A stretch of 64,000 nt of DNA, taken from positions 127,082,112-127,146,111 of the forward strand of contig CM038047.1 in assembly GCA_021397845.1 (NCBI GenBank), in the 5' to 3' direction. The stretch comes from Areca catechu (taxonomy: Eukaryota > Streptophyta > Magnoliopsida > Arecales > Arecaceae). Shown here piece after piece: positions 21,089-32,116 of the stretch. Under the pieces are notes generated by a model that did not search any database, had not been told where the DNA came from, and saw only the letters and a program-made list of their open reading frames with translations. The position numbers and the translations under genes are program-made. Numbering within the stretch: the first letter of the stretch is position 1; every line of letters begins with the position of its first letter.

Positions 21089-22763
21089 ATGTTCATTCCA
21101 CCGAACCTACTAGAGCCATCTACATTTTTGTCTCAACAAAATGCTTCTAACTCACCCCCCATTGAGTTTATAGTACCACCTAGTCAGCCCAGTTCTATAG
21201 CTACAAATGAGCCATGTGTGCCACTTAATACATCTAATTCTGCACAAGGTGATATAGTTATTTTTAAATTAAGTCCTTTGACTTCCAAACAAAAAATTTT
21301 TTTATTTATATTTTCAAAGGTTTACAGGTTCTGCATCAACGAGGAAGGGTCGTGGAACACACGGTATTGGTTTGAGTAAGATGAAAAAAATACTAGGTAA
21401 AAATTTGACAGTAGTGATTGATGTAGATCAAGGGAGACCAGTTGATCGAGTGCAATCAGCAAAATTCTCTAGTGAAGTGGGTTTTGTTTCTTGTCAATGT
21501 ATGTGTGTGCCTAAAAAATTTAAGGATCTAAATGAAGATGACTTAAATCCTGCATTTGATAGGTTGGAGGTAAGACATTTTTTATGAATTTTCATATAAA
21601 GTTATAGAATCTTGTTATGAACATGAGGACATGGAAGTATTTTTAGGTTGCCCATGTAAGAGCCAATTCTTTTACACATTATATGTTTTTTATTGTTGAA
21701 GATTATTGCATGCACATAGAATGATGGTGCTTTTTTTTTGTTTATATAATTTATAGAGCAAATTGAAGATTCAGGATTTGAGAGAGGACTCGGAAGTAGC
21801 GAAATGTGTGCTTCAAAGGATGCAAGCACGTGGCAAGGATGTGAGGTTAAACTTACGAAAGCATTATTTGAAATTTAGCTCTGATGCAGAAGCAAGGCGA
21901 AATAAGCCTGTCTATATATCTCAACAGAATTGGGATGAGCTATGTGATTATTGGCCTAATCCTCGTATGAAGGTTTATAATCTTCTACCTAGTAACAAAA
22001 TTTGATTTTTTGTTTTTATTAGTCCATATGCTAATGAACATAGTTACTAACATTTGAAAGTTGTTTGTATTTTTTTTATCTCAAGGAAATTTGTTCAATC
22101 AATGCTGCAAATCGAGCAAAGGCAAAGATGATGCATAAAACAGGATCTATGGTATTTGTAGCAGTACGACATGAAATTGTAAGAGACTATTTTCTAACTT
22201 TTATATTATTAGACATAGTTTAGGTTTTTAATAAATTTATTGACTTTGATGTAATATTAGTCACAAAAAGAGCTCAATGGGGAAGAGTGTGACAGAATTA
22301 CCTTGTTCAAGTGCACTTACTGTAATTTAGCAGGTGTATGGGCAAACTCTTATGCAGAGGAGTGTTATGTAAGTTAACATGTTTAGTTTCATTCATTATA
22401 CAAATTTTCAAATTTTCAAGCTTTAATCATATAACGGCTTTTGTCTTAGAATAACATGCAAAGGTTATTAGCCGAGTCTGAAATTGAAGGAAACTCTATA
22501 ACTGTGGATGAGATTTGTGACAAAGTATTGGGAGTAAGATCTAGATAAATTAAGGAACATGGGCATGGTCCGAAGCCACAACAAGCCTCAAGAACAAAGT
22601 TTAAGTTAAACCAACTTGAAGAACAATTAAAAGAATCTCGATTGGAGAATGACAAGTTGAAAGAAAATGTGGATGAACTCAGGGACAGGTCAATCGGCAA
22701 GGACGTCTAATCGAGAAGTTACTTGCTGCACATGGTCAATCTGTAACCGGACCATTATGGTAA
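21089..22763 (+). pseudogene. Second CACTA gene, Transposase_24 (Ptta/En/Spm) family
   Basis: Six apparent exons with GT-AG borders: 21089-21248, 21328-21569, 21757-21972, 22086-22178, 22261-22368 and 22450-22763. The first part is Ser/Pro/Asn-rich. A basic KGRGTHGIGL segment follows the first intron. The core of the family is visible as QQNWDELCDYW (exon 3), then NAANRAKAKMMHKTGS (exon 4). The C-terminus is a predicted coiled coil (LNQLEEQLKESRLEND). An in-frame stop at 22546-22548 and a frame change near 22685-22695 disable it. The family corresponds to the TNPA-like partner that binds subterminal repeats. It lies about 175 bp after the TNP2 stop, in the same orientation. Confidence 0.78.
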
Positions 22764-25264
22764 TTTGTCATCTTTTAATTTTATAAATTAATGATATGTA
22801 AAATATTAATCTTGTTTTACTTGATATGGTTACATTCTTATTTTTGCAGAAAAAGTACACTTAGAAATGGTGTTCAACAACATGTCTTCAGTCTTTTGGG
22901 GTAAGTGTTGTAGCCTAAATTATCTCAAGTGTCTGCTTCTCATTTTTGTATCCTGGTTGTTACTTGTACCTGTGTTAATGGATACTTGGTCTGCTAAAGA
23001 TTACTAGAAATCAAAACAAAGAGCTGAAGCATGTGTCTTGTTGGATTCTATACATACTTTTAACTTTATATTGATTTTACATCTTTTATCACAATATATA
23101 CTATGCATATGTGCCATAAAGATGGATTCGATTCTTAATTTGGAAATTAGCTTTCAGACTATGTTACTTTGTTTTAATGTCAGAAGACTTCTTAAATGGT
23201 AGCTTTGCATAATCTTGAAAGAGAGAGAGAGAGAGAGTTTGCCCTTCCTCCCAAATCTCTCAACTAGAAAAAAACCTTTGGCATAAGAATACTAGCATAT
23301 GGCCCTAAAATCGAGCCTCTTGATGTTGTGACCCACCTAAGAAAATATTTGTATTTTTACATTGAGCTTTTTATTCTCTTTGCTTTCATTTCTTGGACAA
23401 AATATTTACATATACTTGGGGGCACCTACATATCCATTTCAAAAATTTTGCATCTATAGACAAAGTATGCATATTAAAAAATGGGATACAATGCACCCTA
23501 TGAAGCAGAAGTATGTATAAAACCACAATGTATGGGTCACCATGTGTTAAAAGTATGCACATAGTTTTGTAAGTGTGCATTGAAATTTGGCATGCATGCA
23601 GCATCAAATAATATCTAAAACTTGTCAAATAACAACCAAAACTCGTGAAGGTTCCAATACACAGAATTCATGTAATTTTTAGATGTGTATCGTAGTTATG
23701 TGCACTCTTGATATTCAAATCTAGGGCCCAAAACACTGTCAATGGGAGAGGGTAACATTTTAATTCCATGAAAATAGCACTAGAATCAAAGATAGAGGCC
23801 CTTAAAATATATTCCACCCTAGCAAAAAACTAAAAGAAGAAAAAGAAATGCATAATTGATTACATGATGAAATATTAAGGAGTGGAGTAGGATATATTTC
23901 ACCAACTAGTATTCCTCTAATAAGATAAATACATGGGGAGAATATGGTACCTGTTCATCTCTACTCTGATGATCTCACATAGATACAAGTTTTAGAAATC
24001 ATGTAACCTTAAACGTTTAGCCCTTGAAATATTTCTGGACTTTTCAGATAGCCAAACTATCAGTTCATAATCATGCCCTACCAAGGGAATTTAGTACAGG
24101 TCCTGTAAGTTATGATTACCTTATAGCTCATGATAAAGAGTATACATAAAAATATGACATGTTTGTGTTTGCTTGTACCATTGGTTAATATTATTTTGAC
24201 TTCTACAGGATGATGTTTACATGGAAAATTTAGATAAAAGAGATTGGGTGTCCATATGGTCTTTATCCAATTTCAAGAAACATGTGATGCTTTATTCTAG
24301 GATATAATTTGGTTTGCACTAAGGAAAAAGGCTTGTGAGTGACACATTGATGTTGTTCATGATATATTCTAAGCTAGCAACAAGTACCAGGTAGTTGTGC
24401 TAAGATATCTAAATTTCTAGTCACAATGGCCTTGCACGAACAATAGCACTAAACCAGTTGCAGATGGTGTTGCAATTTATATTTATGAATTAATTAGATT
24501 TTGGTGCATGAAGTGGACAAGTGCAAGGGATGAGTGAAGACATTTAAAATAATTAGATTTTGGTGCATGAAGTGGAGAAGTGCTTTTAATGTGTTATGTG
24601 AGCAGGACAATGCTTTGGATTTAAATGAAAAATTTTGATAAATGGCAGTAACATATAAAGCATTACATAGTTCAGAATTCAATAGTTGAGTATTGAAATA
24701 GGCTCAAGCACTTCATTATAAAAAATTCGGTAAAGAGTATGGTATTTTATTAGTTCTTTACTTGTTTGATCTTCTACAAAGATGTACTAACCTCCATTAT
24801 ATTTCATTAGTTCATTACTATTGCTGTTCTCTTTTTTATATTTGATTAGTTTAAAATATTCACAAATAAAGACTTATCTTTTATATTTATTCATGCAGGT
24901 TGATGATTTTGGAGCACAAAATATATTGAAGTGCAAATTTTGTGCATTCCTGCTCATGTTTTAGAAATGTTTGGTTACTTACTTTTGAATATGTTTGATC
25001 TTTTGAAGAGCAGTGAATGTATTTTTGATGTCAACAACTGTTTATGATTCCAATTTGGATATTATAGCCAAACATTTTGCTCATTTTGGATTATTGTATG
25101 TATTGACAAATTTATATTCAAGACTATAAGTATTTGGATCTCTTTCACTAAATTTTGTTAATTTTCATTGATTTTATAGATTTTCAGTTATAAAGAGTTC
25201 ATAACAATGATGAGTATCTTTGAATACAGGTGACATCAAGAACATACAAATGTATCAAATAGGC
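22764..25264 (+). other. CACTA 3' non-coding region
   Basis: No gene seen. The stretch is AT-rich with scattered stops in all frames. It contains a short (GA)n run at about 23219-23236 and an imperfect direct repeat of about 33 bp (near 24490-24522 and 24550-24582, built around 'attagattttggtgcatgaagtgg'). It probably holds the 3' UTR of the second gene and filler sequence. Confidence 0.5.
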
Positions 25265-26043
25265 ATGGGTGAAAAAAAAGGTTTTTTCGACCAAAAAGTT
25301 GGTTGTTACTATTTTTTATTTTTTTAAAACCCAAAAGTTGGTTGGTAAAGGTTTTCTTCCAACTTTTATGTCATACATATTTCAACCAAAGAAAATGGTT
25401 GGTAATAGTATATATTTTTTTCCTAGTTTAATGTCTACCAAAGTATTTGGTTGTTCATGTTGTACTAAATATTTAACGACCAAAATAGTTGGTTGGTAAA
25501 GGTTTTCCTCTAACTTTTATGTCATATATATTTCAACCAAAAAGAAATGGTTGGTAATAGTATAAATTTTTTTTCCTACAAAAAAAAATTGGTTGCTAAA
25601 AGTTTACACGAAATTCTTTTCAACTAAAATAAATGGTTGATAATAATCATATTTGGTTGTTCATGCTATATTAAATATTTAACGACCAAAATAATTGATT
25701 GGAAATACTAAGACTTTTTTGCAACCAATTATTTTAGTAGTGAATAAGTTATTAAGTGCAAAAGGTATTAGATATTTCTCAACCAATATCGACTTTTTGA
25801 GATGAAAATTTGGTCATTTATCGACCAAATAATTCATTGTTAAAAAATTTAATTTTTTCCAACCCAATCTATTTGGTAATCTTATATTAATATTTTGCAA
25901 CTAAACTCAAAATTGGTTGCTAAAGGTAATTGCCGATGGGACTTTCATGACCAAAATAGCGACCAATATTTTTAGTTGGTAAAAAGTTTTAGCAACCAAA
26001 AACTGACTTTTTGCGACGACTTATTTGGTAGTTAATTGCAATA
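25265..26043. repeat. Right subterminal repeats of the CACTA element
   Basis: Many copies of TTGGTTG and CAACCAA-type motifs in both orientations, including a 151-bp tandem unit starting at 25337 and 25488. The motif family is the same as on the left, but the arrangement is different. This asymmetry is usual for CACTA elements. Confidence 0.8.
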
Positions 26044-26055
26044 TTTGTTGTAGTG
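26044..26055 (-). repeat. Right terminal inverted repeat of the CACTA element
   Basis: TTTGTTGTAGTG, the inverse of the left end CACTACAACAAA. It is followed directly by the ATA target duplication and then by copia reverse transcriptase sequence. Confidence 0.95.
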
Positions 26056-26839
26056 ATATAGAATGCTTCTCCAAAATCCTTCATGGAAAACTTTGATGAT
26101 AACCATGTTTTAATCGATTGCAACATTGGGATATCATTCCCAATGATCAATATGTCATCCACATACAAAATTAAGAAAATAATGGAACTCCCACTTGTCT
26201 TCTTATACATACATGGTTCATCCACATTTTTGATAAAACCAAATCCTTTGATTGTTTCATCAAAATGGATGTTCCAACTCCTCGATGCTTGCTTAAGTCC
26301 ATAAATGGACTTCTTTAACTTGCATACCTGGTTTGGTCTCCCACTTGAGACAAACCCCTCTGGCTATGACATATAGACTTCTTCCTCAAGGTTTCCATTG
26401 AGGAAAGCAGTATTTACATCCGTTTGCCAGATATCATATTCTTGGTATACTGCTATGGCAAGCAGTATCCGAATGGACTTGAGCATGGTACTGGAGAAAA
26501 GGTTTCATCATAGTCTATACCATGTTTTTGTCTAAAACCTTTTGCTACTAGCCTAGCCTTATAGGTCTCAACTTGACCATATGCTCCAATCTTCTTCTTG
26601 AAGACCCATTTACAGCCTATCGGGTTAATTCCTTCAGGTGGATCTACCAAGGTCAAAACCTGATTGGAATACATGGAGTCCATTTCAGATTTCATGGCAC
26701 CAAGCCACTTGTCGGAGTCCCTACTCTCCACAGCTTCCGAATAGGTCATAGGATCATCATCCTGTATGATACTGGCTTCATTGTCATCCCTGATGATAAA
26801 GCCATATCTGAGAGGTGCTCCCTGCACCCTCTCTAACCT
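26056..26839 (-). pseudogene. Copia internal 1: reverse transcriptase N-terminal and catalytic part
   Basis: Minus-strand segments 26827-26453 and 26225-26059 give the RVT_2 domain: [12 protein letters not shown], then GCKWVFKKK, then [11 protein letters not shown], and the catalytic box LYVDDILI. Reverse transcriptase copies element RNA into DNA. A frame change near 26455-26490 separates the pieces. The protein breaks off after GEAFY at the CACTA insertion, and the continuation (ILGI in internal 2) is on the far side at 13610. Integrase is upstream on the same strand. Confidence 0.85.
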
Positions 26840-27800
26840 TTAGAGAGGAGGCATGTATTCTGGTTGTTGTTGATCTATAAGAACCTCTAGTTGAGAAACT
26901 TCACTTGAAGGCTCATCAGTTTGTTGGTTCTGTTCTTCATACAACTCAAGTGAAGAATCACTACATCCTTCTTGGATAAACTCATGTTCCAAGAATGTAG
27001 CATGCCTACTAACAATTATCTTTTGCTGAGTAGCATTATAAAAGAGGTATCCCTTAGCTTCTTTTGGGTAACCAACAAACCTACACTTGTTAGCCCTAGC
27101 ACTTAACTTATGCCCAAAGTTATTCTTGACATAAGCATGGCAACCCCAAATCTTTACGTACTTAAGACTTGGTCTTTTACCATTCCATAACTCAAATGGA
27201 GTGCTACTTACTGACTTAGATGGAACTCTGTTTAAAATGAATGCAGTAGTCTCCAAGGCATGTCCCTAGAAGGAAATGGGAATATCTATGAAGCTCATCA
27301 TGGACCTCACCATATCCAACAAGGTGCGATTTCTCCTTTCTGCCACTCCATTTAACTAGGGTGTATAAGGAGGGGTCCATTCAGAAATAATGCCTTTGTC
27401 CTTGAGATGGTTCAAAACTCACTAGACAAGTATTCCCCTCCTTGATCAAACCGAAGAGCTTTAATACTAAGTCCAGCTTGACTTTCAACCATACTCTGAT
27501 ATTCTTTAACTTATCAAAGGCTTCGGACTTGTGTTTCATAAGATACACATAACTGAACCTTGATAAATCATCAATAAAAGTGATGAAATAAGAATATCCT
27601 CCTCTGGCCTGAGTTGACATAGGTCCATACACATCAGTATGTACAAGACCTAACAATTCAGTTGCCCTTTCTCCATATACAATGAATGGAGACTTGGTCA
27701 TTTTCCCTTTGAGGCAAGACTCACAAGTTCCTAATGATTGAAAATCATCAGGGTCAAAGTAATCCTCTTTGACTAACTTGTTTATCCTTGACTAACTGAT
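26840..27800 (-). pseudogene. Copia internal 1: integrase
   Basis: Minus-strand pieces 27701-27381 and 27256-26840. The first carries HTDVYGP with the first catalytic Asp and FIDDLSRFSYVYL. The second carries FILNRVPSKSV, FELWNGKRPSLKY and the C-terminal FVGYPKEAKGYLFYN segment. The middle of the catalytic core is thrown out of frame near 27470, and a stop lies between the pieces. Integrase inserts the cDNA copy into the genome. The better preserved copy is in internal 2. Confidence 0.82.
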
Positions 27801-28465
27801 ATGACCTAACCGGCAATGCCAGAGATATGTGATATTGACATTATCTCTTTTTCTCTTGTTATTACAAGAAGTATTTCATCGTTGAGTACTAAAGTTAGAA
27901 GACCATTCACAAAGCAACCATGCCCAAATATTGTATTATTATGAAGAATAGAGTAGCAATTGCTCTTTACACTTATTTCATATCCTTGTTGTAACAAGGG
28001 TATAGAAATAATGTTTCTTACAATGTTTGGCACATAGTAGCATTCTTCCAAACTTATAATATTACCCGAAGGTAATAACAGAAGATAGATGCCCACAGCT
28101 TCAGCATATATGGGTCCTCCACTTGCCTCATATAATTTGAAGTCACATTTCTTCAAATTTCTAATTCTGAGGAGTTCTTGTAAAGATTTACAAATATGTG
28201 ACCCACATGCGGTATCCAATACCCATGAATTAGAAATAGATTCACTCAATGATAAATTGGTTTGTATCATGTACAAACCCTTAGATGCACCACTTGTATC
28301 TAGCTTCACATTTGTAAGACAAGTCTTGCAATCCTTCTTCCAATGTGCAAACATGCTGCAATGGAAACAGGTTCCATCAGCTTTCTTCCTCAACCAGTCC
28401 ACATAATTTGAACCGGTTAACTTATTAGCATCCAGGATGCCACTTAGTGATAAGTTTGAAGCCAT
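27801..28465 (-). pseudogene. Copia internal 1: shortened gag joined to protease
   Basis: An open minus-strand frame of about 219 residues starting at an ATG (28465). It begins MASNLSLSGILDANKLTGS, a common copia gag start. It then jumps after DWLR straight to a CCHC zinc knuckle (CFHCSMFAHWKKDC), so most of the capsid domain is missing. The protease region follows with VLDTACGSHIC, where the usual active-site DTG or DSG is DTA. The pre-integrase segment follows. The frame shifts near its end (about 27830-27850). Loss of the capsid domain means this copy could not build particles by itself. Confidence 0.8.
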
Positions 28466-28650
28466 TATTTAAATATCCTATATTTAATTAAAGAATAATA
28501 TCTGCAGACCACTCAAGATTACATCCATAACTAGATAAGGACTTTCTATCTAATTATGTCTCCCACTATTTTCTTTGAATACCATAACCCTCAACTATGG
28601 TAAGCGAGAAACCTTTCCTGGTTTCCTTAGTAGGGTTGAGATCCTTATTC

Positions 28651-28690
28651 CTCATGAGTGCCTTGTGTATACACAACAAACACACATGAG
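28651..28690 (-). ncRNA. Leader hairpin unit 1 with constant core
   Basis: Constant 20-nt core at 28661-28680, reading CCTTGTGTATRCACAACAAA on the plus strand (R = A here). It contains the self-complementary TTGTG...CACAA. The flanking arms CTCATGAGTG and CACACATGAG pair at 9 of 10 positions. The element transcript would carry the complementary strand, which folds in the same way. Confidence 0.55.
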
Positions 28691-28753
28691 TTCAAAGGTA
28701 GGACAACCTTTCCAATTGCAACCCATGCAATTCTCAACAATTATCTTTTCCTT

Positions 28754-28800
28754 TAAGACAATTATGGCCTTGTGTATGCACAACAAACCATAATGTCTTA
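28754..28800 (-). ncRNA. Leader hairpin unit 2 with constant core
   Basis: Core at 28768-28787 (R = G). Arms 28754-28767 and 28788-28800 pair over 13 base pairs with a single bulged A (28760 or 28761). The arm sequence has no similarity to the arms of units 1, 3 or 4, yet pairing is kept. Confidence 0.6.
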
Positions 28801-28841
28801 GTTTAGTCAGACCCTTTATTTTCATATAGCTATGATTGAAC

Positions 28842-28877
28842 AATGTTACCCTTGTGTATGCACAACAAAGCAACATT
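28842..28877 (-). ncRNA. Leader hairpin unit 3 with constant core
   Basis: Core at 28850-28869 (R = G). Arms 28842-28849 and 28870-28877 pair at 7 of 8 positions (one A-C mismatch). This is the weakest outer stem of the four. Confidence 0.5.
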
Positions 28878-28931
28878 TCCAACCATGCCATAAAGCACTA
28901 AGTGCACCAAGACAAATCTTATATCAAACCC

Positions 28932-28969
28932 TAGAGTAGGCCTTGTGTATGCACAACAAACCTACTATA
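28932..28969 (-). ncRNA. Leader hairpin unit 4 with constant core
   Basis: Core at 28941-28960 (R = G). Arms TAGAGTAGG and CCTACTATA pair at 8 of 9 positions. Spacing between successive cores is 107, 82 and 91 bp. Confidence 0.55.
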
Positions 28970-29796
28970 TTCTTGACATAAATTTGGTTTAGCATGAAGG
29001 AAGGCAAAATATAGTACACTTAACTAATTAGCATTACCAAATTAAGATTTTGATATGACCAAATTGGCCAATTGAGTGGAAGGGGTGAGCGGGTTCCCCC
29101 GTTGCTTTCCTTAGACACCAATTAGATTGGCCAGGTCAGTCAACATAACCATTTAAAAAACCTCATTCCCATTATCTTCCCAGAACCACTTGCCTAGACA
29201 GCAATTGGCTGATCAAACCCTAACCGGTTTTGCTTTTTGACTAAGTTTTATACTATGACTAAATATGATTTTTGATGAGGGCTTTGATGGTCTCAAAACA
29301 CATTCTAAAACTATCATGATAATAATGTTTATTACTACTAGTATAAACATAAACATGATATCCATGTTTATAACAAATATAAACCCAATGCATATCACTC
29401 TAGCATATGCATTAAAATTCATGTCATCAAGCATATTACCCTAATATGCATAGCATTATATGACAATTAGCATATTACCCTAATATGCAAATCAAGACAT
29501 CATAAAATACCTTTCACATCACATATTCATGGGATATGCCATAGTGGCACCCCTACATGCCATAGGAGATCCATTGAATGGGAAGAGAGGGCCTTTAAAC
29601 CCTACTTGGCTCCTATGACTGGACGGCCATGGTGACTAACCCAATCCAAAGTAGTTACTTGGTTCATGCATAATTTCATATTGACATAATATCATACATA
29701 TGAACATGGTCAAGTTGACTCGATAATGTTCAGGTCAGCTCTGTAGTGGAATTTAATCAAACTCCAAAATGATTCATAATTAGAATGCCACAAGGA

Positions 29797-29810
29797 TGGC
29801 CCTGATACAC
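29797..29810 (-). promoter_or_regulatory. Primer-binding site region of copia internal 1
   Basis: On the minus strand the sequence after the LTR end (CCCATCA) reads GTGTATCAGGGCC. This resembles the initiator tRNA-Met primer-binding site TGGTATCAGAGC with a few changes. It marks 29811 as the LTR edge and shows that the 5' end of internal 1 lies here. Confidence 0.65.
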
Positions 29811-30150
29811 TGATGGGAATTCTCCCAAGGTGTCGGAGATCATGCAGCATGCGGAATTGACTTTCAAAACAAAATTTCATAGCATGATACCCCAACATGT
29901 ATAACATGTATAGAAAACCCTAATTCCAAGGAACCCTTTGTGCAATATCAACTAATGAATAATAAAATAAAGTCAAGAAAAATACCTGGATCGCTGAAAC
30001 CCAACTTTTCCATAAGGTTCACAAGCACAAATCCTCCAACGGTGATCCATATGAAACTCGGACCAAGGAAGAACTCCTTCTTCAAGTTGCTTGGAGAAGT
30101 GGAACTCTTTCGGCAGCCTTTGATCTATTAACCACTGTAGGACACCCTGT

Positions 30151-31755
30151 TGATGCGGGATAGATATGCATGTGATTATTTTTGTGTATTTTATATGTGG
30201 GGTGAGGTTGTTAAATCCTGAACATTAGATCAAAATAAGATGTAGAGAGTACTATAGAAATTTTTGAAACTATGCATGCAGATTAGGACCTAAGAAAGCA
30301 GTAAAGAGGGATCGTCGGGACTGAGAAGCCTTGGTTAGGGCTAGTTTACCTACAATAAAACTACTGGTGGTAGAGGGGGTGTACCTAGCAACGTCTGATG
30401 TTCCTGGTGAAAATTCCATCATAGAGATCACTCGTTCCTCGATGGATGCGGCCTACAAAATCAAGCCTGAGGCCCGCATATTCCCAGCTTTCTGCTCAGT
30501 GGTCCGATTGCGGCCCGGTTGGAGTCATTGAATTCATAGGAACTCAGGGACCTACAAACAACCATCAAGGGAGAGAAAACAAAGGCTAGAAACAAGAATA
30601 ATTTCAGAAAAGGCAGTAAGGGTGTGATGGAAGAAGAGGCTTGGAAGAAGGTTGGTCGGCTAGCACTTCGGCAAGATTTCAGCTCACATAAGATCCCTTA
30701 ATGCACACAGCAGGAAGGCACACAGCAAGAAAAGAACTCAAGAGTATTTCATATATCAAAATTGTTAAAATTTTCATACAAGGGGTCCCTTATATAGAGT
30801 CATGAGACTTAGGGCCCAAGCAAAAGAAAACAAGGAAAATAAGATTTGACCACTTTCTTCCTAAAGTGTGGGGTTAAATACATGGAAGAAAATACTCTCA
30901 TGCCATACAAAAGGGGGGGAACCACTTCTTTCCTAAGCAAGCTAGCATGAATTAGGGGATTCATGTTTATCAATTTTGACTTTCCTTCTTGTCATGCTGG
31001 CGTGTGGAGTTGGTGTGCTTAGGGTGTGGAAGGGGTGTGTTGGCATGTGGTCATCAACTCCTCATGCATGGGCCAACTTCATGATCCTCTAAGTAATCCT
31101 AGGTGGCACAATCCAGGGTGTGACTGGGCTCCATACAGCTACTTAGGTGGCATGCTGGGTGGTGTCCTTCACATGCTTGAGTCTTCTTTGTCTGGGCTTG
31201 ACTCAAACAGACTCAATATAACTGGACATGATTACAAGAGTCGAAAAATGATTAGCTCAACATGAGCTGACTTGACCGACTGTTCCAAAATCCTAATGGT
31301 ATGGATAGGGCTGGAAATAGGCTGGCCCAAAGCCCATTGGGCCAGCCCAAAGACTATATTTTAAAAATTTTTGGATCGAATCCGGGCATCCCTTTGGTCC
31401 AAAAATTAAATGACCCTATTTTACAGCCCTAAGACTAGTCGAATATGCTTAAAATTTCATCCATAGCCAGAACCAATTTCAAGCCGGTCCGAAGTTTATT
31501 GAGCTGGCCCAGCCCAGTTCCAAACATGGGCTTTTGGGCCGGCCCATTTCCAGCCCTAGGTATGGATCAAATGCTACATACAGGACTCAGAAAGAAAACT
31601 AGCTCAACATGAGCTGATTAGTATAGGACTCAAGTAAGAAAAAGATAACTCAAATGGACTAAGCTTTTATTACAAATGGACTCAAATGCATTTAAGTAAT
31701 CTACAGAGGGTTGAGAAGCCTCTATCTTATTCTGGTACCTTTGGTGTCCCCACCA
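30151..31755 (-). repeat. Left (3') LTR of gypsy C
   Basis: TGATGCGGGATAG...GTCCCCACCA, 1605 bp including a 253-bp MITE and its 8-bp duplication. The LTR proper is about 1344 bp against 1375 bp on the right. A TATA element, CTATATAAGG on the minus strand, lies at about 30790-30800. On the minus strand the LTR follows the polypurine tract in 31756-31775. Confidence 0.87.
31306..31558. mobile_element. 253-bp hAT-like MITE in the LTR of gypsy C
   Basis: Terminal inverted repeats begin TAGGGCTGGAAAT and match over 22 of the first 24 bp. The 8-bp target duplication GGTATGGA lies at 31298-31305 and 31559-31566. The empty site is visible in the right LTR near 38360 (AGTATGGA). The 8-bp duplication and the terminal sequence are typical of non-autonomous hAT elements. 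No coding capacity. Confidence 0.9.
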
Positions 31756-32116
31756 ATTCTTCCGGGGTGGGAGGAACTCGATCCTGTCGAGTGAAGATCC
31801 GGCTAGCTCATATATCTCTCGAGGAGGTTTGGGTTGAGGTGCTGCAAGTCCTCTCGAGAAATCCATGAATCGTCCAACTCTAGACGGCCTTGCAATCGGA
31901 CCAGGTAGCATTGATAGCTACAGCCCCGGGTCGTTAAGGCTTGATCATCCAGGATATGCTCAACCCGTTCTCCTCTCTCAGGACAATTTGTTGGTGGACA
32001 CTTTGGGTTAGGGTCACTCACAATTGAAAGGAATAGGTCCAAAGGCCTCACTAGGTATCACTTCTGGTTCCATGTACTCAACCAGGTCTGTAATATTGAA
32101 GGTAGAACAAATGCCC
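31756..32116 (-). pseudogene. Chromodomain of gypsy C
   Basis: The minus strand encodes EHILDDQ, then CYLVRLQGRLELDDSWISREDLQHL, written here in pieces: YQCYLVRLQG and DDSWISREDL at about 31920-31840. This is a chromodomain, close to that of gypsy A, with Leu in place of the usual Trp after VR. The upstream part of the gene is separated by a solo copia LTR whose TGCCC duplication begins at 32112. Chromodomains guide integration to marked chromatin. Confidence 0.78.

Larger units (their letters stand above)
13611..26055 (+). mobile_element. CACTA (En/Spm) DNA transposon inserted in copia reverse transcriptase
   Basis: The element is 12,445 bp. It starts CACTACAACAAA and ends with the reverse complement TTTGTTGTAGTG. 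The 3-bp target duplication ATA lies at 13608-13610 and 26056-26058. The uninterrupted target is visible in internal 2 near 41750, where one ATA joins the two flanks. The element carries subterminal repeats at both ends, a GC-rich block (14390-15480), a TNP2-type transposase gene and a second Transposase_24-type gene, both on the plus strand and both damaged. CACTA elements move by cut-and-paste using the TNP2 product, while a TNPA-like protein binds the subterminal repeats. Confidence 0.95.
28466..29796 (-). promoter_or_regulatory. 5' leader of copia internal 1, rich in hairpins
   Basis: This 1.33-kb leader lies between the primer-binding site and the gag ATG. No coding frame of note. It contains an unusual density of short inverted repeats: 28581-28601, 28608-28625, 28694-28711, 28714-28732 (7-bp perfect stem, 5-nt loop), 28822-28835, 29349-29371 (9-bp perfect stem) and two identical 8-bp foldbacks at about 29431-29449 and 29470-29488. 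Four core-containing units lie among them. Leaders of LTR retrotransposons hold dimerisation, packaging and translation signals, so folded RNA here would make sense. The function is inferred. Confidence 0.65.

Noticed and set aside
28651..28969. Regularly spaced identical repeats resembling a CRISPR array
   Set aside because: The spacing varies (82-107 bp), the flanks are self-complementary, and the context is a plant retrotransposon leader without cas genes.
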